Shown here: positions 1-8,820 of the stretch, piece by piece
How positions within the stretch are numbered: the first letter of the stretch is position 1
Layout: each line of letters opens with the position of its first letter
Assembly (NCBI RefSeq): GCF_001895025.1
Contig: NZ_BCXI01000032.1
Coordinates: 40,131-104,130 of the forward strand
DNA from: Rhodococcus zopfii NBRC 100606 = JCM 9919
Lineage (GTDB): Bacteria > Actinomycetota > Actinomycetes > Mycobacteriales > Mycobacteriaceae
DNA length: 64,000 nt
Reading direction: 5' to 3'
The notes under the pieces: generated by a model
What the model saw: only the letters and a program-made list of their open reading frames with translations
Databases searched by the model: none
Told to the model about the DNA's origin: nothing
Made by a program: the position numbers and the translations under genes

Positions 1-1038
1 TGGCCGGTCGCCGCGAAGCTCTCGGCCGTCGAGTTCGAACCCGACGACGCCTATCGCTTCGACATCGTCGGGGTGCCCGAGCTGGTCGCCGAGGACGTCG
101 ACCCGGAGATCGTCTCGCAGCTCCAGGACACGTTCGACCTCGTCCACAGCCTCGGCGAGGTGTGCGAACTCGAACCGGTGACGAAGTTCTTCGATCGGCC
201 CGAGATCGCGACGCTGCTGCAGCACGGCGCGGGCGCGTTCGAGGGCGACGGGGGTGAGGACCTGTGGAACCGGGTCGGCACCGCGGTCGCCGAGGACTGG
301 GACGCGGTCATCGACTCGCTCGACGCGATCGTCGCCACCCCCGACGTCGATGCCGCGATCGTCGCGGAGATCGAGTCCGAACTGGTGGCTGCCGAGGAGA
401 ACGTCGTCGAGGCCGACGACACGGTCGAGGGCGAGGACGACGACTACGAGTTCGACGACGAGGACACTGACGAGGCCGTCGGCGACGACTTCTGGGGCGC
501 GGTCGGCATCGACCCGATCAAGATCATCACGAGCGACGGCACCTGGTTCACGTTGCGGTGCTACATCGGCGAGGACGAGGACGCGCTGTTCCTCGGCAGC
601 AACGGCCTGATCTCGGCGTTCGGTTCCGAGCGTGCCCTCGCCCGCTACCTGGCCGACCGCCACGACCACGATCTGGCGACGGTGAGCACCTACGACGAGA
701 TCCGCCACGCGGCCACCGACGGCTCGCTGGAAGTCGAGGTGAGCGACGACAACGTCTACGTGCTCACCGGCATCGCCGACGACATCGCCGAGGGCACCGA
801 CGCGGTGGATCCGGATCAACTCGACCTCGCGGTCGAGTTGTTCACCGACGCAGCCAACTACGCCGGCGACGACTCCACCGACGCCGCCCTCGCCGGTTCC
901 ACGGAGCTGGGCTGGTTCGTCAACTACGTGCTCGAGCCCGATTCGAGCCGCCTGGCACCGAGCGCTCCGTTCGATGCCGAGGTCGCGGCGTGGCGTGAAC
1001 TCGAGCGCGAGTTCGAGGCACGGCTGCGGAAGCAATAG
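1..1038 (+). CDS. conserved hypothetical protein (Rv3311-like), 5' truncated by window
   Basis: The frame is open from base 1, so the start lies outside the window; at least 345 codons remain. The protein is acidic and soluble, with Asp/Glu-rich stretches in the middle and no clear membrane segment. I recognise no catalytic motif. Its place next to add-deoA-cdd and sdhCDAB matches the Corynebacteriales block around M. tuberculosis Rv3311, a conserved protein sometimes labelled primosomal; that assignment rests on synteny from memory. It converges on add, with a hairpin between them. Confidence 0.6.
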   Translation, partial: WPVAAKLSAVEFEPDDAYRFDIVGVPELVAEDVDPEIVSQLQDTFDLVHSLGEVCELEPVTKFFDRPEIATLLQHGAGAFEGDGGEDLWNRVGTAVAEDWDAVIDSLDAIVATPDVDAAIVAEIESELVAAEENVVEADDTVEGEDDDYEFDDEDTDEAVGDDFWGAVGIDPIKIITSDGTWFTLRCYIGEDEDALFLGSNGLISAFGSERALARYLADRHDHDLATVSTYDEIRHAATDGSLEVEVSDDNVYVLTGIADDIAEGTDAVDPDQLDLAVELFTDAANYAGDDSTDAALAGSTELGWFVNYVLEPDSSRLAPSAPFDAEVAAWRELEREFEARLRKQ

Positions 1039-1044
1039 CCGCCG

Positions 1045-1088
1045 CGGTGTGCCTCTGTGGCGCCGCCGGCCGCCACTGAGGCACACCG
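1045..1088. terminator. bidirectional terminator hairpin
   Basis: An 11-bp perfect inverted repeat (CGGTGTGCCTC / GAGGCACACCG) with a second stem inside its loop lies between two convergent genes, ending at 1038 and 1093. It lacks a T-run on either strand, as is common in high-GC actinobacteria. Confidence 0.6.
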
Positions 1089-1092
1089 GGCG

Positions 1093-2178
1093 CTACGCGC
1101 CGATCAGGATCGCGTAGCCCGGCTTGATGACGTCGTCGATCAACTCGAGGCGCTGATCGAACGGAAGGAACGCCGACTTCATCGCGTTGATGGTGAACCG
1201 TTCGAGGTCGACCCAGCCGTATCCGAACGCCTCGACCAGGCGCATCATCTCGTTTGTCATCGTGGTGTCGCTCATCAGCCGGTTGTCCGTGTTGACGGTG
1301 ACCCGGAACCGCAGCCGCGCGAGCAGATCGAACGGGTGGTCCTCTAGCGTCGCGACCGCGCCGGTCTGCACGTTCGAGCTGGGGCACAGTTCCAGCGGAA
1401 TCCTCTTGTCCCGCACGTAGTTCGCCAGCAGACCGAGTGTCGCGGTGCCGTCGTCCGCTACGGTGATGTCGTCGACGATCCGCACCCCGTGGCCGAGCCG
1501 GTCGGTGCCGCAGAACGCGACGGCCTCGTGGATGGACGGCAGCCCGAAGGCTTCACCGGCATGAATGGTGAAGTGCGCGTTGGCAGCCCGCATGTACTCG
1601 AATGCGTCGAGGTGACGACTCGGCGGGTACCCGGCTTCGGCGCCGGCGATGTCGAATCCGGCGACACCCCGATCGCGGAACCGCACGGCGAGCTCCGCGA
1701 TCTCCCGTGAGCGCGCGGCGTGCCGCATCGCGGTGAGCAGGCATCCCACCCGAATGCGGCCGCCGGTCGCCGCGACCGCGGACTCGCCGGACCGGAATCC
1801 CTCGAGCACGTGTTCGACGACCTCGTCGAGGGTCAGGCCGCGCTCGAGGTGCTGTTCCGGCGCGAAGCGGACCTCCGCGTAGACGACGCCGTCGGCGGCG
1901 AGGTCCTCGACACACTCGCGGGCGACCCGCTCGAGCCCGTCGGCGGTCTGCATGACGGCGACGGTGTGCTCGAACGTTTCGAGGTAGCGCACGAGCGATC
2001 CGCTGTCCGCCGACTGCCGGAACCATCGGGCCAGGCCGGTCGCGGTGTCCGCCGGCAGGGTGTGGCCGCACGCGTCGGCGAGGTCGAGGACCGTCGCCGG
2101 GCGCAGGCCGCCGTCGAGGTGGTCGTGGAGCAGGACCTTCGGTGCGGTACGCACCTGCGGGGCAGTCAGCTCGTTCAT
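1093..2178 (-). CDS. add: adenosine deaminase
   Basis: Deaminates adenosine and deoxyadenosine to inosine forms in purine salvage in the cytosol. The 361-residue length is normal for the family. Zinc and catalytic motifs are all present: HDHLDGG near the N-terminus (His18, His20), TIHAGE, the LGHGVRI histidine and the NTDNRLMS aspartate. The ATG at 2178 is chosen because it begins just before the first motif; the frame is open further upstream without family similarity. It lies 17 bp downstream of deoA and follows cdd, so the three form a nucleoside-salvage operon. Confidence 0.93.
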   Translation of the reverse strand: MNELTAPQVRTAPKVLLHDHLDGGLRPATVLDLADACGHTLPADTATGLARWFRQSADSGSLVRYLETFEHTVAVMQTADGLERVARECVEDLAADGVVYAEVRFAPEQHLERGLTLDEVVEHVLEGFRSGESAVAATGGRIRVGCLLTAMRHAARSREIAELAVRFRDRGVAGFDIAGAEAGYPPSRHLDAFEYMRAANAHFTIHAGEAFGLPSIHEAVAFCGTDRLGHGVRIVDDITVADDGTATLGLLANYVRDKRIPLELCPSSNVQTGAVATLEDHPFDLLARLRFRVTVNTDNRLMSDTTMTNEMMRLVEAFGYGWVDLERFTINAMKSAFLPFDQRLELIDDVIKPGYAILIGA

Positions 2179-2195
2179 GCCCCGACGGTAGTCGG

Positions 2196-3479
2196 CTACC
2201 CGGAGATCCGCTCCACGATGAGAGTCCGCTCGGCACCCGCCTCGGCGGCCACCCGCACGCCGCCTTGCAGCGTGGTGAGCGCGGCCGGAATCTTCTCCGG
2301 GGTGTCGGTGTGCAGGGTCGCGAGGACCTGCCCGGCGCGCACCGCATCTCCCGGTTTGGCGTGCAGTTCCACACCGGCACCGGCCTGCACTGCCTGTCCC
2401 CGGCGTTCCCGGCCGGCCCCGAGGCGCCACGCCGCGACCCCCACCGCCATGGCGTCGAGTTCGGTGAGGATTCCGTCGGCGTCGGCGCGCAGCGTCTCGG
2501 TGTACGTGGCGGTGGGCAACGCCGCGTCCGGATCGCCACCCTGCGCGGCGATCATCGCGCGCCACCGGTCCATCGCCGAGCCGTCGTTGAGGCGGTCCGC
2601 GGGGTCGACGCCGTCGATCCCGGCGAGGGCGAGCATCTCCCGCGCCAGCGCGAGGGTCAGCTCGACCACGTCGGACGGTCCGCCCCCGGCGAGGACCTCG
2701 ACGGCCTCCCGCACCTCGAGCGCGTTACCGGCAGTGCGCCCGAGCGGGGTGTCCATGCGGGTGATCAGCGCCACGGTGGGCAGACCTTCGTCGCCGCCGA
2801 GCTCGACCATCGTGCGCGCGAGTTCGCGGGCGTCGCCCAGTTCGGTCATGTAGGCGCCGGAACCGACCTTGACGTCGAGGACCAGCGCGCCCGCCCCTTC
2901 CGCGATCTTCTTGCTCATGATCGAGCTGGCGATGAGCGGGATCGATTCGACGGTGCCGGTGACGTCGCGCAGCGCGTACAGCTTGCGGTCGGCCGGGGCC
3001 AGGTCTTCGGTCGGGGCGCACACGACCGCGCCGATCGCCGGATCGGTGAGGATTTCGGCCATCTCGACGGTGTCGAGGTCCGCGCGCCAGCCGGGGATCG
3101 ATTCGAGCTTGTCGAGGGTGCCGCCGGCGTATCCGAGTCCGCGTCCGGACAGCTGCGGCACGGCCGCTCCGCAGGCCGCGACGAGCGGTGCGAGCGGCAG
3201 CGTGATCTTGTCGCCGACACCGCCGGTGGAGTGTTTGTCGACGGTCGGCAGGCCCAGCCCGGTGAAGTCGAGCCGACGTCCGGAGTCGATCATCGCGGTG
3301 GTCCAGCGGGCGGTCTCGGCCCGGGTCATACCGCGGAACCAGATGGCCATCGCAAGGGCGGCCATCTGCTCGTCGGCGACGATGTCGTGGGTGAACGCCC
3401 TGATCACCCAGTCGATCTCGGCGCCGGTCAGTTCCAGGCCGTCGCGCTTGTGCCGGATCACGGAGACGATGTCAGGCAC
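2196..3479 (-). CDS. deoA: thymidine phosphorylase
   Basis: Phosphorolysis of thymidine or deoxyuridine to free base plus deoxyribose 1-phosphate. The 427-residue protein carries the family signature [10 protein letters not shown] with the downstream [16 protein letters not shown] segment, and the usual helical N-terminal domain (VIRHKRDG). It starts at a GTG that overlaps the end of cdd by 8 bp, implying translational coupling, and is followed by add. Length and order match the cdd-deoA-add salvage operon of Corynebacteriales. Confidence 0.93.
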   Translation of the reverse strand: MPDIVSVIRHKRDGLELTGAEIDWVIRAFTHDIVADEQMAALAMAIWFRGMTRAETARWTTAMIDSGRRLDFTGLGLPTVDKHSTGGVGDKITLPLAPLVAACGAAVPQLSGRGLGYAGGTLDKLESIPGWRADLDTVEMAEILTDPAIGAVVCAPTEDLAPADRKLYALRDVTGTVESIPLIASSIMSKKIAEGAGALVLDVKVGSGAYMTELGDARELARTMVELGGDEGLPTVALITRMDTPLGRTAGNALEVREAVEVLAGGGPSDVVELTLALAREMLALAGIDGVDPADRLNDGSAMDRWRAMIAAQGGDPDAALPTATYTETLRADADGILTELDAMAVGVAAWRLGAGRERRGQAVQAGAGVELHAKPGDAVRAGQVLATLHTDTPEKIPAALTTLQGGVRVAAEAGAERTLIVERISG

Positions 3480-3891
3480 GGTCGTCTCCCTGCGGGTGCA
3501 CGGCCGCCAGGTCGTCGGGCCCGAAGGCGTCGGGCAGCAGTTCTCCCATCGGCCGCGGTCCTCGGGGCGTGTCGACGAGCAGCTCGGGTCCGCCGTGCTC
3601 GATGAGAAGCTGGCGGCAGCGGCCGCACGGCATCAGAACGGCGCCGCGGGCGTCGCAGACCGAGATCGCCCGCAACCGTCCGCCACCACCGGAAATGAAG
3701 TTACCGACGAGTACACATTCGGCACAAAGTCCCACCCCATGTGAGACATTCTCCACATTGCACCCACTCACCGTCGCGCCGTCCACGGTGAGCGCCGCCG
3801 CCCCCACCGGGAATCGCGAGTAGGGCGCGTACGCACGCTCCATCGCTTCATGTGCTTTGGCGCGCAACGTTTTCCACTCGACCTCCGACAT
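3472..3891 (-). CDS. cdd: cytidine deaminase
   Basis: Converts cytidine or deoxycytidine to uridine forms. At 139 residues it is the short tetrameric type. The zinc site is visible: CAE, with Cys replacing the His of dimeric enzymes, and PCGRC; the substrate segment NVEN is also present. The ATG at 3891 is preferred over the longer open frame because MSEVEW is the usual N-terminus. It is the first gene of cdd-deoA-add and diverges from sdhC. Confidence 0.92.
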   Translation of the reverse strand: MSEVEWKTLRAKAHEAMERAYAPYSRFPVGAAALTVDGATVSGCNVENVSHGVGLCAECVLVGNFISGGGGRLRAISVCDARGAVLMPCGRCRQLLIEHGGPELLVDTPRGPRPMGELLPDAFGPDDLAAVHPQGDDRA

Positions 3892-3954
3892 GGTTCCCCA
3901 TCCTGTCACGGTGGTGGAGCCAACGTTCGGCGACCCCCACCGCACCAGATCACA

Positions 3955-3973
3955 GTTGGAAAGGCAAACCTAA
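3955..3973. promoter_or_regulatory. DtxR/IdeR-like iron box between cdd and sdhC
   Basis: Read on the minus strand, this 19-mer (TTAGGTTTGCCTTTCCAAC) matches the known DtxR/IdeR consensus TTAGGTTAGSCTAACCTAA at 14 of 19 positions by my count, with the left half nearly perfect. It lies 172 bp before sdhC and 64 bp before cdd. Iron control of the iron-rich succinate dehydrogenase is plausible, but binding is inferred. Confidence 0.4.
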
Positions 3974-4144
3974 CTTGGCATTTGGGTAGTGTACGAATCG
4001 CGGTGGAGATTAGTTCCCAGGTTTCCGATGGGTTTAGAGTCTGAACAAGTCGGTTCAGGTTCTCGTCGGGCCCGTGCTGCGGAATCCCCCACAGGCTAGA
4101 GCGGCTCGACGCGTCCACCATTGACGTTGGAGGCACAGCACTCG

Positions 4145-4552
4145 ATGAGCAGCACGACTGAAGCCGCCCCCGCACCGGCGGGGCGCACACGGTCGCTTTA
4201 CCGGGGAGACCCCGGAATGTGGTCCTGGGTTCTGCACCGGATCACAGGCGTGGCGACGTTTTTCTTCCTTTTCGTCCACGTTCTGGACACGGCACTCGTC
4301 CGGGTCAACCCCGAGACCTACGACAGTGTCATCGACACCTACAAGACCCCGCTCGTCGGCCTGATGGAGCTGGCGCTGGTGGCGATGGTTCTCTACCACG
4401 CACTCAACGGCCTGCGCGTCATGCTCGTCGACTTCTGGTCCAAGGGACCGAAGTACCAGCGCGTGATGCTCTGGACGATCCTCGCGATCTGGTTCGTGGT
4501 GATGATCCCCGCGGCCGGACGCATCTTCTACAACATGTTTGCGGGGCACTGA
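4145..4552 (+). CDS. sdhC: succinate dehydrogenase cytochrome b556 subunit
   Basis: Membrane anchor of complex II: with SdhD it holds haem and the quinone site in the cytoplasmic membrane. The 135 residues include three hydrophobic helices, the SdhC motif HRITGV near the first helix and a histidine in LYHALNG suited to haem ligation. The ATG at 4145 is preferred over a TTG at 4121 because it has GGAGG upstream. It is the first gene of sdhCDAB. Confidence 0.92.
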   Translation: MSSTTEAAPAPAGRTRSLYRGDPGMWSWVLHRITGVATFFFLFVHVLDTALVRVNPETYDSVIDTYKTPLVGLMELALVAMVLYHALNGLRVMLVDFWSKGPKYQRVMLWTILAIWFVVMIPAAGRIFYNMFAGH

Positions 4553-4553
4553 C

Positions 4554-4994
4554 ATGAGTGAAGCGAAGACTCTCGCCACGGCGTACGACCGCCCGGCCGG
4601 CCTCGACAACCCGCGCTCGCCGCGGCGTCAGGCCAAGAACAACTTCGAGCTCTACGCCTGGCTCTTCATGCGTCTGTCCGGTCTCGCACTGATCATCCTC
4701 GTGCTCGGCCACCTGTTCATCATGCTGATGCTCGACGACGGTGTGCACCGCATCAACTTCGCGTTCGTCGCAGGCCGCTGGTCCAGCCCGTTCTGGCAGT
4801 TCTGGGACCTGTCGATGCTGTGGCTTGCGCAGCTGCACGGCGGCAACGGCCTTCGCACCGTCATCGCGGACTACTCGCGCAAGGACTCGACCCGCTTCTG
4901 GCTCAACACGATCCTCGCAGTGTCGATGATCCTGATCATGGGCCTGGGCACCTACGTGATCTTCACTTTCGACCCCAACATCGTTGCGAGCTAG
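4554..4994 (+). CDS. sdhD: succinate dehydrogenase hydrophobic membrane anchor subunit
   Basis: Second membrane anchor of complex II. The 146-residue protein has a cytosolic N-terminus followed by three hydrophobic helices, with a conserved VLGHLFIM histidine and an AQLHGGNGLR loop typical of SdhD. The ATG at 4554 follows the sdhC stop by 1 nt, so the two are translationally coupled. Confidence 0.92.
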   Translation: MSEAKTLATAYDRPAGLDNPRSPRRQAKNNFELYAWLFMRLSGLALIILVLGHLFIMLMLDDGVHRINFAFVAGRWSSPFWQFWDLSMLWLAQLHGGNGLRTVIADYSRKDSTRFWLNTILAVSMILIMGLGTYVIFTFDPNIVAS

Positions 4995-5009
4995 GGGAGC
5001 CAACACTTC

Positions 5010-6761
5010 ATGCAGGAACATCGTTATGACGTGGTCATCGTCGGAGCCGGCGGCGCCGGTATGCGCGCGGCCATCGAGGCCGGCCCCCGGGCCCGCACCG
5101 CGGTTCTGACCAAGCTCTACCCGACGCGCAGCCACACCGGTGCCGCGCAGGGCGGCATGTGCGCCGCGCTGGCCAACGTCGAAGAAGACAACTGGGAATG
5201 GCACACCTTCGACACCGTCAAGGGTGGCGACTACCTCGCCGACCAGGACGCCGTCGAGATCATGGCCAAGGAGGCCATCGACGCGGTGCTCGACCTGGAG
5301 AAGATGGGTCTTCCCTTCAACCGCACCCCCGAAGGCAAGATCGACCAGCGCCGCTTCGGTGGTCACACCCGTGACCACGGCAAGGCCCCGGTCCGTCGCG
5401 CGTGCTACGCCGCCGACCGCACCGGACACATGATCCTGCAGACGCTGTACCAGAACTGCGTCAAGCACGACGTCGAGTTCTTCAACGAGTTCTACGCGCT
5501 GGACATCGCGCTGACCGAGACCGAGGACGGTCCCGTCGCCACCGGTGTCATCGCGTACGAGCTCGCCACCGGTGAGATCCACGTCTTCCACGCGAAGTCG
5601 ATCGTGTTCGCCACCGGCGGCTCGGGCCGCATGTACAAGACGACGTCCAACGCGCACACCCTCACCGGTGACGGCCTGGGCATCATCTTCCGCAAGGGCC
5701 TGCCGCTCGAGGACATGGAGTTCCACCAGTTCCATCCGACGGGACTCGCGGGCCTGGGCATCCTCATCTCCGAGGCCGTCCGCGGCGAGGGCGGTATCCT
5801 CCGCAACGCCGACGGCGAACGTTTCATGGAGCGCTACGCCCCCACCATCAAGGACCTCGCGCCGCGCGACATCGTCGCCCGCTCGATGGTGCTCGAGGTG
5901 CTCGAGGGTCGCGGTGCCGGTCCGAACAAGGACTACGTCTACATCGACGTCACGCACCTCGGTGAGGACGTCCTCGAGGAGAAGCTCCCGGACATCACCG
6001 AGTTCGCGCGCACCTACCTCGGCGTCGACCCGGTCACCGAGCTCGTCCCGGTGTACCCGACCTGCCACTACGTGATGGGTGGTATCCCCACCAACGTCCA
6101 GGGCGAGGTCCTGCGCAACAACGACGAGATCGTCAAGGGCCTGTACGCCGCCGGCGAGTGCGCGTGCGTGTCCGTGCACGGCGCGAACCGCCTCGGCACG
6201 AACTCGCTGCTCGACATCAACGTGTTCGGCCGTCGCGCCGGCATCGCTGCCGCCGAGTACGCGAACAACACCGAGCACGTCGAGCTGCCCGAGTCCCCCG
6301 CGACCTACGTCGAGGAGTGGCTCGACCGCATCCTGAATGCGGGCGGCAAGGAGCGCGTCGCCGACATCCGCCGCGACCTGCAGCAGTCGATGGACAACAA
6401 CGCGTCGGTGTTCCGCACCGAGGAGACCCTCACGAAGGCGCTCGAGGACATCCACGAGCTGAAGAGGCGCTACAAGAACATCACGGTCCACGACAAGGGC
6501 AAGCGCTACAACAGCGACCTGCTCGAGGCCGTCGAGCTGGGCTTCCTGCTCGAGATGGCCGAGGTCACCGTCGTCGGCGCGCTCAACCGGAAGGAATCGC
6601 GCGGCGGTCACGCTCGCGAGGACTACCCGAACCGCGACGACGCCAACTACATGCAGCACACCATGGCGTACAAGGTGGGTACGGATCTGATCTCCGACAT
6701 CCGCCTGGATTACAAGCCGGTGGTCCAGACCCGGTACGAGCCGATGGAGCGGAAGTACTGA
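5010..6761 (+). CDS. sdhA: succinate dehydrogenase flavoprotein subunit
   Basis: Catalytic subunit of complex II, oxidising succinate to fumarate in the TCA cycle and passing electrons to SdhB. The 583-residue protein begins with an FAD-binding Rossmann motif (VVIVGAGGAG). It has the SHTGAAQGG segment whose histidine carries the covalent flavin, and the active-site segments HQFHPTG and NRLGTNSLLD. Length is normal. Its stop overlaps the sdhB start by one base (TGATG). Confidence 0.96.
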   Translation: MQEHRYDVVIVGAGGAGMRAAIEAGPRARTAVLTKLYPTRSHTGAAQGGMCAALANVEEDNWEWHTFDTVKGGDYLADQDAVEIMAKEAIDAVLDLEKMGLPFNRTPEGKIDQRRFGGHTRDHGKAPVRRACYAADRTGHMILQTLYQNCVKHDVEFFNEFYALDIALTETEDGPVATGVIAYELATGEIHVFHAKSIVFATGGSGRMYKTTSNAHTLTGDGLGIIFRKGLPLEDMEFHQFHPTGLAGLGILISEAVRGEGGILRNADGERFMERYAPTIKDLAPRDIVARSMVLEVLEGRGAGPNKDYVYIDVTHLGEDVLEEKLPDITEFARTYLGVDPVTELVPVYPTCHYVMGGIPTNVQGEVLRNNDEIVKGLYAAGECACVSVHGANRLGTNSLLDINVFGRRAGIAAAEYANNTEHVELPESPATYVEEWLDRILNAGGKERVADIRRDLQQSMDNNASVFRTEETLTKALEDIHELKRRYKNITVHDKGKRYNSDLLEAVELGFLLEMAEVTVVGALNRKESRGGHAREDYPNRDDANYMQHTMAYKVGTDLISDIRLDYKPVVQTRYEPMERKY

Positions 6762-7537
6762 TGACTACTCTCGAGAAGAACGACACCGCCGCCACGGATC
6801 TGCCTCCCGTGCCCGAGGGCGCCGTCATGGTCACCCTCAAGATCGCCCGGTTCAACCCCGAGGACGGCAAGGGACAGCACTGGGATTCGTTCCAGGTGCC
6901 GGCGCTCCCCAGCGACCGCATGCTCAACCTGCTGCTGTACGTGAAGGGCTACCTCGACGGGACCCTCACCTTCCGCCGCAGCTGCGCGCACGGGGTGTGC
7001 GGCTCCGACGCGATGCGGATCAACGGCGTCAACCGCCTGGCCTGCAAGATCCTCATGAAGGACATGCTGTCCAAGGACGGCAAGCCGGTGACCATCACCG
7101 TCGAGCCGATCCGCGGCCTGCCGGTCGAGAAGGACCTGATCGTCGACATGGAGCCGTTCTTCGACGCGTTCCGTGCCGTCAAGCCGTTCCTCATCACCAC
7201 GGGCAACGAGCCGACCCGCGAGCGCATCCAGTCGCAGGCCGACCGGCACCGCTTCGACGACACCACCAAGTGCATCCTGTGCGCGTGCTGCACCACGTCG
7301 TGCCCGGTGTACTGGAGCGACGGGTCGTACTTCGGCCCCGCCGCAATCGTCAACGCGCACCGGTTCATCTTCGATTCGCGTGACGAGGGTGCCGCCGAGC
7401 GTCTCGACATCCTCAACGACAAGGACGGCGTGTGGCGCTGCCGCACGACCTTCAACTGCACCGACGCGTGCCCCCGTGGCATCCAGGTGACGAAGGCGAT
7501 CCAGGAGGTCAAGCGCGCGCTGCTGTTCGCCCGCTGA
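6761..7537 (+). CDS. sdhB: succinate dehydrogenase iron-sulfur subunit
   Basis: Carries electrons from SdhA flavin to quinone through three Fe-S clusters. The 258-residue protein has the plant-type ferredoxin motif (RRSCAHGVCGSD) and two C-terminal motifs (CILCACCTTSCP and CTDACPRGI) for the 4Fe-4S and 3Fe-4S clusters. The ATG at 6761 overlaps the sdhA stop; a longer open frame upstream is only read-through of the sdhA shadow. Confidence 0.95.
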   Translation: MTTLEKNDTAATDLPPVPEGAVMVTLKIARFNPEDGKGQHWDSFQVPALPSDRMLNLLLYVKGYLDGTLTFRRSCAHGVCGSDAMRINGVNRLACKILMKDMLSKDGKPVTITVEPIRGLPVEKDLIVDMEPFFDAFRAVKPFLITTGNEPTRERIQSQADRHRFDDTTKCILCACCTTSCPVYWSDGSYFGPAAIVNAHRFIFDSRDEGAAERLDILNDKDGVWRCRTTFNCTDACPRGIQVTKAIQEVKRALLFAR

Positions 7538-7570
7538 CCCCGCACCACCACGACTCCACAGTCGCGACGG

Positions 7571-7608
7571 AACGCGGGTCCGGCCCTTTCGGGGTCCGGG
7601 CCCGCGTT
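7571..7608 (+). terminator. terminator of the sdhCDAB operon
   Basis: A 13-bp stem (AACGCGGGTCCGG paired with CCGGGCCCGCGTT, one G-T pair) with a 12-nt loop lies 34 bp after sdhB, before the convergent dehydrogenase gene. Confidence 0.7.
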
Positions 7609-7653
7609 CTGCGTTTCCCGGTCGGCGCTTCTGCCCGCGGCAGACGCCGGGGG

Positions 7654-8694
7654 TCAGCCCGGCACGACCACGCCGCGTCCGAGAATGCTGCCCTCCCGCA
7701 GCCGCCGATACGCCTCGGGACCCTGGTCGAGGGTGAACGTCTCGGTGTGGATGTCGAGCTTGCCGGCACGGGCCAGGGCGATGACCTCCATCAGCTCGGT
7801 GCGGGACCCCCAGTACGGGGTCACGACGGAGGCCCCGAACGGAACCAGGAAGAAGCCGACCTTCGCATGGGCACCGGCATGGATCCCGACGATCGAGATG
7901 TGCCCGTCGATCGCGACGGCCTCCTGGGCCATGTCGATCGTCGACTGGGCACCGACGAAGTCGAACACCACGGTGGCGCCCTCGCCGCCGGTCAGTTCGC
8001 GGATCGCGGCGGCCGCGCTCGCGTCGGACCGGATCGCCACGTCGGCGCCGACCGTGCGGGCCAGCTCCAGCCGGTCCTCGTCGAGGTCCACCGCGACGAT
8101 CCGGGCCGCGGTGATCGCCCGCAGGATCTGGATGCCCACGTGACCGAGTCCGCCGACACCCACGACCACCGCGGTGGATCCGGGGCCGAGCAGCGGCAGA
8201 ACCCGGTTGATCGCGTGGTACGGGGTCAGACCGGCGTCGGTCAGCGGGGCCGCGGCGACCGGGTCGAGGTCACCGATGGGCACGAGATGCCGGGCGGAGT
8301 CGACGATCATGTATTCGGCCATGGAACCGGGGGAACCGAGCCCGGGCGGGGTGATCCCGAGGCCGGTGGCGCGGGTGCAGTAGTTCTCGCGGCCACGGGA
8401 GCACTGGTGGCAGCTGCCGCAGCCCCACGGCCCGTACACGGCGACCGCGTCCCCCACAGCGAGGTCGGCGACGCCCGCGCCGAGTTCGGCGACGGTACCG
8501 ACCCCCTCGTGGCCGAGCGTCAGCGGCAGCCCGTACACGTATCCGTCCGCGGGCAGGTCCATCACGAAGATGTCGGAGTGGCACAGTCCGGCCGCGGTGA
8601 CCTTCAGCAGCACCTCCCCCGGGCCCGGAGACGGTGTGGGAATCTCGACGACGACCGGCTCCGCACCGATCTCGGTGTACTGGACGGCTTTCAT
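7654..8694 (-). CDS. adhA: zinc-dependent secondary alcohol dehydrogenase (ADH-A type)
   Basis: Medium-chain NAD-dependent oxidoreductase interconverting secondary alcohols and ketones. All key residues are visible in the 346-residue protein: catalytic zinc ligands Cys38, His62 and Asp153, structural zinc cysteines 92, 95, 98 and 106, the Rossmann motif VGVGGLGHVG and a following acidic VDLDED segment favouring NAD. It closely resembles Rhodococcus ruber ADH-A in my memory, in length and many segments, so substrates are inferred. It diverges from the secreted-protein gene. Confidence 0.88.
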   Translation of the reverse strand: MKAVQYTEIGAEPVVVEIPTPSPGPGEVLLKVTAAGLCHSDIFVMDLPADGYVYGLPLTLGHEGVGTVAELGAGVADLAVGDAVAVYGPWGCGSCHQCSRGRENYCTRATGLGITPPGLGSPGSMAEYMIVDSARHLVPIGDLDPVAAAPLTDAGLTPYHAINRVLPLLGPGSTAVVVGVGGLGHVGIQILRAITAARIVAVDLDEDRLELARTVGADVAIRSDASAAAAIRELTGGEGATVVFDFVGAQSTIDMAQEAVAIDGHISIVGIHAGAHAKVGFFLVPFGASVVTPYWGSRTELMEVIALARAGKLDIHTETFTLDQGPEAYRRLREGSILGRGVVVPG

Positions 8695-8820
8695 GAACCG
8701 AACAGTACGGCCGTTCCGTCCTCGCGTCAGCCGATGTCGCCGAATCGACCGCTCCTGTTCACCGAACCGGCCCGTAGGTGGTGAACTGCGGCTATCGTGG
8801 ACGCGACGAACGGAGTCCCC

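Noticed and set aside
4419..6659. Minus-strand open frame of 746 codons
   Set aside because: Antisense to sdhD and sdhA, whose products are certain.
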